DNA from: an uncultured Bacilli bacterium | GTDB lineage: Bacteria; Bacillota_I; Bacilli_A; RF39; UBA660 | NCBI GenBank assembly: GCA_947630205.1 | Contig: CANRGW010000067.1 | Coordinates: 1-6,869 of the forward strand | Length of the DNA stretch: 6,869 nt | Direction of reading: 5' to 3' | In this document: one piece after another, positions 4,479-6,869 of the stretch | Position numbering within the stretch: the first letter of the stretch is position 1 | How the letters are laid out: every line of letters starts with the position of its first letter | Notes under the pieces: model-generated | What the model was told of the DNA's origin: nothing | Seen by the model: the letters and a program-made list of their open reading frames with translations, nothing else | Database searches by the model: none | Made by a program: the position numbers and the translations under genes

Positions 4479-6869
4479 ATGAAAAGAATGAGAAAGATAT
4501 ATGTAGTAATTTTAGTTTTCTTTTTAGGATTATTTATTATTCCTAATACGTTTGCAGCTGATAATGTAATTAAAGTATCAGGTGTTAAAACAAGAGATGA
4601 ATTTCAAAAAATTATTGATGATGCTAAAGAAGGGTCAATTATAGAAATTGATAGTGTTTATTATGGTGATGTACCAGATAATGAAGCAGAAAGACTTGCT
4701 AATCAAATTGTGATTGATAAAAATATTAGTATTCGTGGACAAGGTTCAGGAAGTATTTTAGCCTTTGAACTTATTATTAAAAAGCGAGATGGAAAAGTAC
4801 CAACTAATGTTTCTTTAAGTAATTATTCAACTAGTAGTGCTATTAAATTAACGGATGAATATGCCGTTGATATTCAAACACCTATTACTTTAAATATAGA
4901 TAAACTTACTATTTTTGAAATTTATCGACGTCCAACAACGCCAACGAAAATTAATGTTGCGGCTCTTAATATTGAAAGTGAAGCCAGTGGTTCAACAATA
5001 AATATAAATAATTCTTTAATTAATTCAAGTTATGATGGTATACTTTTTAAAGATGTTTCTAATATTACTTTAAATGTTAAAAATAGTTCCTTTGGTGGAG
5101 GGCAAATTGCTATTGATCTTCGAAATGGTTCTAACAACAAACTTTATTTTAGTGAGAATTGTAAAATTAATGCTAGGTCGCAGTTCTTTAGAAATGATGA
5201 TGCTATTTTCATTTCTAATCAGAAGAGTTTACTTATTGATATAAAAGATACAACTATTCAAGCCGAAGACTCTGGGGAAGATAGTGCAGCAACTCCTGAT
5301 TATGTTTTCTCTTTTGATGATGATAATAAAAGTACGGATAGTATAATATATCTTCATGGTAATACTAAAATAATAGATAAAGCATTAAATGCTGGAAGTG
5401 CTGTTTTTAACTTTGGAAAAAGCAATACCCCTGCTGATAACAATCGTTTTATCTATATGGATACAGTAGAATTTATTAATTATGCTAATAAAAATGTTTA
5501 TTTCCTTTTTAAATATAATTCTAGCAGTGAATATGCTGTTGTTGGTATTAAAGATATAGGAGGAGCAACAACTGTTCAAACTTATGATATTGGTTCAACT
5601 ATTTCTAAGAGTGATTTAAGTTATCAAGATACTATTAATAAAGATGGAAGAATATATAAATTAAAAAATATTGAATATGTTAAGGCTAATGGCATAGTTG
5701 ATGTTGTAGAAACTTTAAATGATGAAACTATAACGGTTAAAGAAAATATGGATATTTATCCTAATTATCTTAAACAATTAAATATAAAAATCTTTTCATC
5801 ACCTAAAACCTTTAATGTTTTAGAGGGTGATAGTTATAGTACTTTTAAAAATCAAGAAGAAATAAAAACACTTTTAGAAAGTTTAAGTGATAGTAAAACT
5901 TTAAATAAAGAATTTGTAAAGTTTGTTGAACAAGAAGATGAAAGTATTGAAATAAATGATGATTATAATTTTACAAAAGATATAACAATAATGCCTAAAT
6001 ATGATGTCATTGTTACAGTAGATGGAATAGAATTTAGAATAGAAGAAGGAAAGACTTTAAAAGATATAACTGATACAAGACTTCAAGAATTAAAAACGAA
6101 AGATAATAAAACTTTTTCACGATTTGTAAAAGATGGAGAAACTTTTAAAGAAAATGAAGAAATTCATGAAAACATAACTTTAACGGTTAAACAAAATGTT
6201 AAGGTAACGATTGATGGTACTATCTATGAAATAGAAGAAGGTCTAAAGAAAGATAGTTTAAACGAAGAGGCTCGAAATAAGTTAAAATCTATGCAAGAAG
6301 TGGATGATAAAATCTTTTCTAAATTTGTTGATGCTGAGGGAACGGAAATAGATGCTGATTATCAATTTGTAAAAGATACAACCGTAACTCCAGAATATAA
6401 TGTTAAAGTAACAGTATATTTAAAGGATGAAAAGAAAGAATATACTTTAAAAGAAAAACAAAATCTTACTAATTTACAAGAAGCAGAAAAAAGTGAATTA
6501 GAAAGTTTTAAAACAAAAGGAAATCATACTTTTTCAAGATTTGTTTTAGAAAATGGCGAAACTTTTGAAGAAACAACTTCTATAGATAAAAATATAACAA
6601 TTTATATTAAACAAAAAGTAAAAATAACAATTGATGGTTCTATCTATGAAATAGAAGAAGGTCTAAAAAAAGATAGTTTAAACGAAGAGGCTCAAGATAA
6701 GTTAAAATCTATGCAAGAAGTGGATGATAAAATCTTCTCTAAATTTGTTGATATAGATGGAAAAGAGATAAATAATGATTATCAATTCGCAAAAGATACA
6801 ACTGTAACTCCAGAATACAATGTTAAAGTAACAATATATTTAAAAGAGGAAAAGAAAGAATATACTTTA
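4479..6869 (+). CDS. Large secreted repeat-containing surface protein (3' end outside window), putative sortase substrate
   Basis: The frame is open from ATG at 4479 to the window edge (797 codons, no stop). AGAGG at 4468-4472 is the ribosome site. Residues 1-26 form a signal peptide: KRMRK, a hydrophobic core (VVILVFFLGLFII), then PNTFA with an A-x-A-like cleavage site near residues 26-27. Residues about 35-370 start with DEFQKIIDDAKEGSIIEI and IVIDKNISIRGQGSGSI and continue with many short Asn/Ser/Ile-rich strands (TININNSLINSS, ITLNVKNSSFGGG), which suggests a right-handed parallel beta-helix as in pectate lyase-like adhesins; the fold is inferred. From about residue 435 the protein consists of acidic, Lys/Glu-rich repeats of about 65-75 residues. 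Each has beta strands, a helix-like middle, an FSKFV or FSRFV core and a closing strand such as KDTTVTPEYN, a layout reminiscent of InlB B-type beta-grasp repeats. Only one Cys is visible. It is probably an exposed adhesin or stalk protein; the C-terminal anchor is outside the window. Confidence 0.85.
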   Translation, partial: MKRMRKIYVVILVFFLGLFIIPNTFAADNVIKVSGVKTRDEFQKIIDDAKEGSIIEIDSVYYGDVPDNEAERLANQIVIDKNISIRGQGSGSILAFELIIKKRDGKVPTNVSLSNYSTSSAIKLTDEYAVDIQTPITLNIDKLTIFEIYRRPTTPTKINVAALNIESEASGSTININNSLINSSYDGILFKDVSNITLNVKNSSFGGGQIAIDLRNGSNNKLYFSENCKINARSQFFRNDDAIFISNQKSLLIDIKDTTIQAEDSGEDSAATPDYVFSFDDDNKSTDSIIYLHGNTKIIDKALNAGSAVFNFGKSNTPADNNRFIYMDTVEFINYANKNVYFLFKYNSSSEYAVVGIKDIGGATTVQTYDIGSTISKSDLSYQDTINKDGRIYKLKNIEYVKANGIVDVVETLNDETITVKENMDIYPNYLKQLNIKIFSSPKTFNVLEGDSYSTFKNQEEIKTLLESLSDSKTLNKEFVKFVEQEDESIEINDDYNFTKDITIMPKYDVIVTVDGIEFRIEEGKTLKDITDTRLQELKTKDNKTFSRFVKDGETFKENEEIHENITLTVKQNVKVTIDGTIYEIEEGLKKDSLNEEARNKLKSMQEVDDKIFSKFVDAEGTEIDADYQFVKDTTVTPEYNVKVTVYLKDEKKEYTLKEKQNLTNLQEAEKSELESFKTKGNHTFSRFVLENGETFEETTSIDKNITIYIKQKVKITIDGSIYEIEEGLKKDSLNEEAQDKLKSMQEVDDKIFSKFVDIDGKEINNDYQFAKDTTVTPEYNVKVTIYLKEEKKEYTL
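6198..6617 (+). repeat. 420-base direct repeat, copy 1 (complete A+B pair)
   Basis: This block codes for residues 574-713 and is exactly 420 bases (140 codons) before the start of the next copy. Compared by eye, bases 6241-6300 and 6661-6720 differ at three of 60 positions, 6361-6420 and 6781-6840 at five of 60, while 6301-6360 and 6721-6780 differ at eleven. Conservation is highest over the IYEIEEGLKKDSLNEEA and LKSMQEVDDKIFSKFVD segments. Confidence 0.9.
6618..6869 (+). repeat. 420-base direct repeat, copy 2 (cut by window edge)
   Basis: This is the second copy of the A+B unit; only the first 252 bases (residues 714-797) are in the window, the type A repeat and the opening strand of type B (VKVTIYLKEEKKEYTL). 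It keeps the reading frame and unit length of copy 1 without any insertion or deletion. Confidence 0.9.

Larger units (their letters stand above)
5781..6869 (+). repeat. Array of alternating A/B protein repeats in the surface protein
   Basis: Six repeat units follow one another. Residues 435-509 (divergent, ends DITIMPKYD), 574-641 and 714-781 (end KDTTVTPEYN) are type A. Residues 510-573 (ends NITLTVKQN), 642-713 (ends NITIYIKQK) and 782 onward are type B. Type A has an FSKFVD core, and type B an FSRFV core with GETF after it. All start with a V-x-V/I-T strand, usually followed by a DG turn or charged turn. The first pair is much diverged and the later ones are similar, so the array seems to have grown by duplication of an A+B pair. 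Confidence 0.85.

Noticed and set aside
5385..5579. A 64-codon open frame on the minus strand
   Set aside because: It lies fully inside the long surface-protein gene on the plus strand, has no recognisable motifs and is best explained as a chance antisense frame.
1..6869. Mycoplasma-type code with TGA read as Trp
   Set aside because: Trp is encoded by TGG throughout, no gene contains an in-frame TGA, and TGA at 1918-1920 ends the flavoprotein at the expected place.
6198..6869. CRISPR or mobile-element repeats
   Set aside because: The 420-base period is in frame, fully coding and has no spacers, terminal inverted repeats or transposase; it is a protein repeat.

Overview
The window is very AT-rich and gene-dense. 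All genes read left to right, intergenic gaps are tiny, and codons end strongly in A/T. Trp is encoded by TGG, and TGA acts as a stop (at 1918-1920), so the standard bacterial code applies and not the Mycoplasma code. A sortase, a Gram-positive style exported repeat protein, strong AGGAGG-like ribosome sites and intrinsic terminators point to a low-GC Firmicute. An uncultured gut Bacilli/RF39-like lineage is my best guess, from the general character only.

Layout. Positions 1-644 hold the C-terminal part of a ClpA/ClpB-type AAA+ ATPase cut by the window edge, closed by a hairpin terminator that overlaps its stop codon. A new transcription unit starts at about 690 with a TATAAT promoter. It holds a HI0933/BaiN-family flavoprotein (720-1920) that is broken by a frameshift near 1616-1629, so its C-terminal FAD-binding end lies in another frame. 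A COG2509-type FAD-dependent dehydrogenase (1917-3500) follows, overlapping by ATGA. After 41 bases comes a membrane-anchored class B-like sortase (3542-4372), which ends at a second hairpin terminator that also overlaps the stop codon.

A separate promoter (about 4432-4460) drives a large secreted surface protein (4479 to beyond 6869, at least 797 residues). It has a signal peptide, a beta-helix-like N-terminal region and an array of about 65-75-residue beta-rich repeats. In the last part the repeats alternate between two types and form a 420-base (140-residue) higher-order unit whose copies are nearly identical in places. The array continues past the window edge, and so would any sorting signal.

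How the genes relate. The two flavoproteins are probably cytoplasmic redox enzymes expressed together. The sortase next to a large exported repeat protein suggests an enzyme-substrate pair for surface display, but the substrate's C-terminus is not visible. The points most worth a second look are the split flavoprotein, the apparent Arg-to-Lys change at the sortase active site, and the expanding A/B repeat array. I found no tRNA, rRNA, CRISPR array, insertion sequence or riboswitch.
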